Positions 63,708 to 64,000 of a stretch of DNA of 64,000 nt are shown here, piece by piece; position 1 is the first letter of the stretch, and each line of letters opens with the position of its first letter. The position numbers and the translations under genes are program-made. Origin of the DNA: Planctomycetia bacterium (GTDB lineage: Bacteria; Planctomycetota; Phycisphaerae; UBA1845; UTPLA1); NCBI GenBank assembly GCA_015200345.1, contig CP054187.1, forward strand, positions 62,001 through 126,000, written 5' to 3'. A model generated the notes under the pieces. The model was given only the letters and a program-made list of their open reading frames with translations, was not told the origin of the DNA and ran no database searches.

Positions 63708-64000
63708 GTGAAAACAAGACTTCTGTCTGTAAGTCCCGATTCGCCCGAGCCGGCGGTCTTGCGCGAGGCGGCCGATGTTCTCCGCGCCGGGGGACTGGTT
63801 GCCTTTCCGACTGAAACGGTCTACGGTCTCGGGGCCGACGCGCTCAACGCCGAAGCAGTCCGTCGGATCTACGAGGCCAAAGGGCGGCCATCGCGCAATC
63901 CGGTCATCGTGCACGTCCGGTCCATGGAACAGGCGCGCGAGCTGGCAGCGCACTGGTCTCCGGTGGTCGAGGCGCTCGCCGAGCGCTACTGGCCGGGGCC
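63708..64000 (+). CDS. L-threonylcarbamoyladenylate synthase (Sua5/YrdC/YwlC), partial
   Basis: The first 97 residues of a Sua5/YrdC-type enzyme, which makes the intermediate for the t6A modification of ANN-decoding tRNAs. Seen are VAFPTETVYGLGADALN, IYEAKGRPSRNPVIVHV and WPG at the window edge, all diagnostic. The frame stays open to the end. The GTG start has AGGCGG upstream; a second GTG at 63687 in frame is possible. Whether the C-terminal Sua5 domain follows cannot be seen. It lies 40 bases after purE and may be co-transcribed. Confidence 0.93.
   Translation, partial: MKTRLLSVSPDSPEPAVLREAADVLRAGGLVAFPTETVYGLGADALNAEAVRRIYEAKGRPSRNPVIVHVRSMEQARELAAHWSPVVEALAERYWPG

Overview
The window is a high-GC stretch of ordinary bacterial chromosome, with no phage, insertion sequence or CRISPR array. 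It most likely comes from a planctomycete, probably of the Phycisphaerae type. Clues are a PEP-CTERM surface protein, a dockerin-like EF-hand motif, an orphan LigD-type phosphoesterase of the planctomycete kind, an NPCBM-domain protein, a giant PQQ-propeller protein, split PntA subunits and many short palindromic intergenic repeats. The taxonomic call is inference from gene content.

Left part (1-30.5 kb). A partial arginine deiminase diverges from a dihydropyrimidinase. A tandem repeat array leads into rarA. Next come an ABC exporter operon, small secreted and TPR proteins, the transhydrogenase operon pntAA-pntAB-pntB with a histone-deacetylase-family gene behind it, and an ECF sigma factor paired with a membrane protein bearing an EF-hand-like loop. 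Then follow bpt (N-degron leucyltransferase), two envelope proteins of unknown role, ahcY, polX, pfkA, a dead-rhodanese/methyltransferase fusion, a DUF971 protein, a HEAT/TPR protein, and the overlapping pair larB-nnrD.

Centre (30.5-54 kb). The most remarkable region is one minus-strand cluster of 13 genes, about 23.5 kb, with overlaps or gaps of at most about 65 bases. Reading 5' to 3' it encodes a 1543-residue secreted propeller/TPR protein, a secreted alpha/alpha-toroid repeat protein, MoxR, a DUF58 protein, a BatA-type VWA protein, a second VWA membrane protein, a DUF4175-type membrane protein, a coiled-coil protein, a TPR protein, an NPCBM protein, and three trypsin-like proteins. The first of the three proteases keeps a full His-Asp-Ser triad. 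The other two have lost all three residues. I read this as a MoxR/VWA envelope-assembly or surveillance machine with its own protease and two pseudoproteases. It is the best candidate here for an undescribed system.

Right part (54-64 kb). A polytopic membrane protein diverges from the cluster, followed by comEC overlapping an enolase-superfamily dipeptide epimerase. Then come a PEP-CTERM protein with a FnIII protein, a DASS-type transporter with two RCK-C domains, a 53-residue membrane protein, purE, and the start of a Sua5/YrdC gene. Several dispersed palindromes sit between the 3' ends of convergent genes and may serve as bidirectional terminators.
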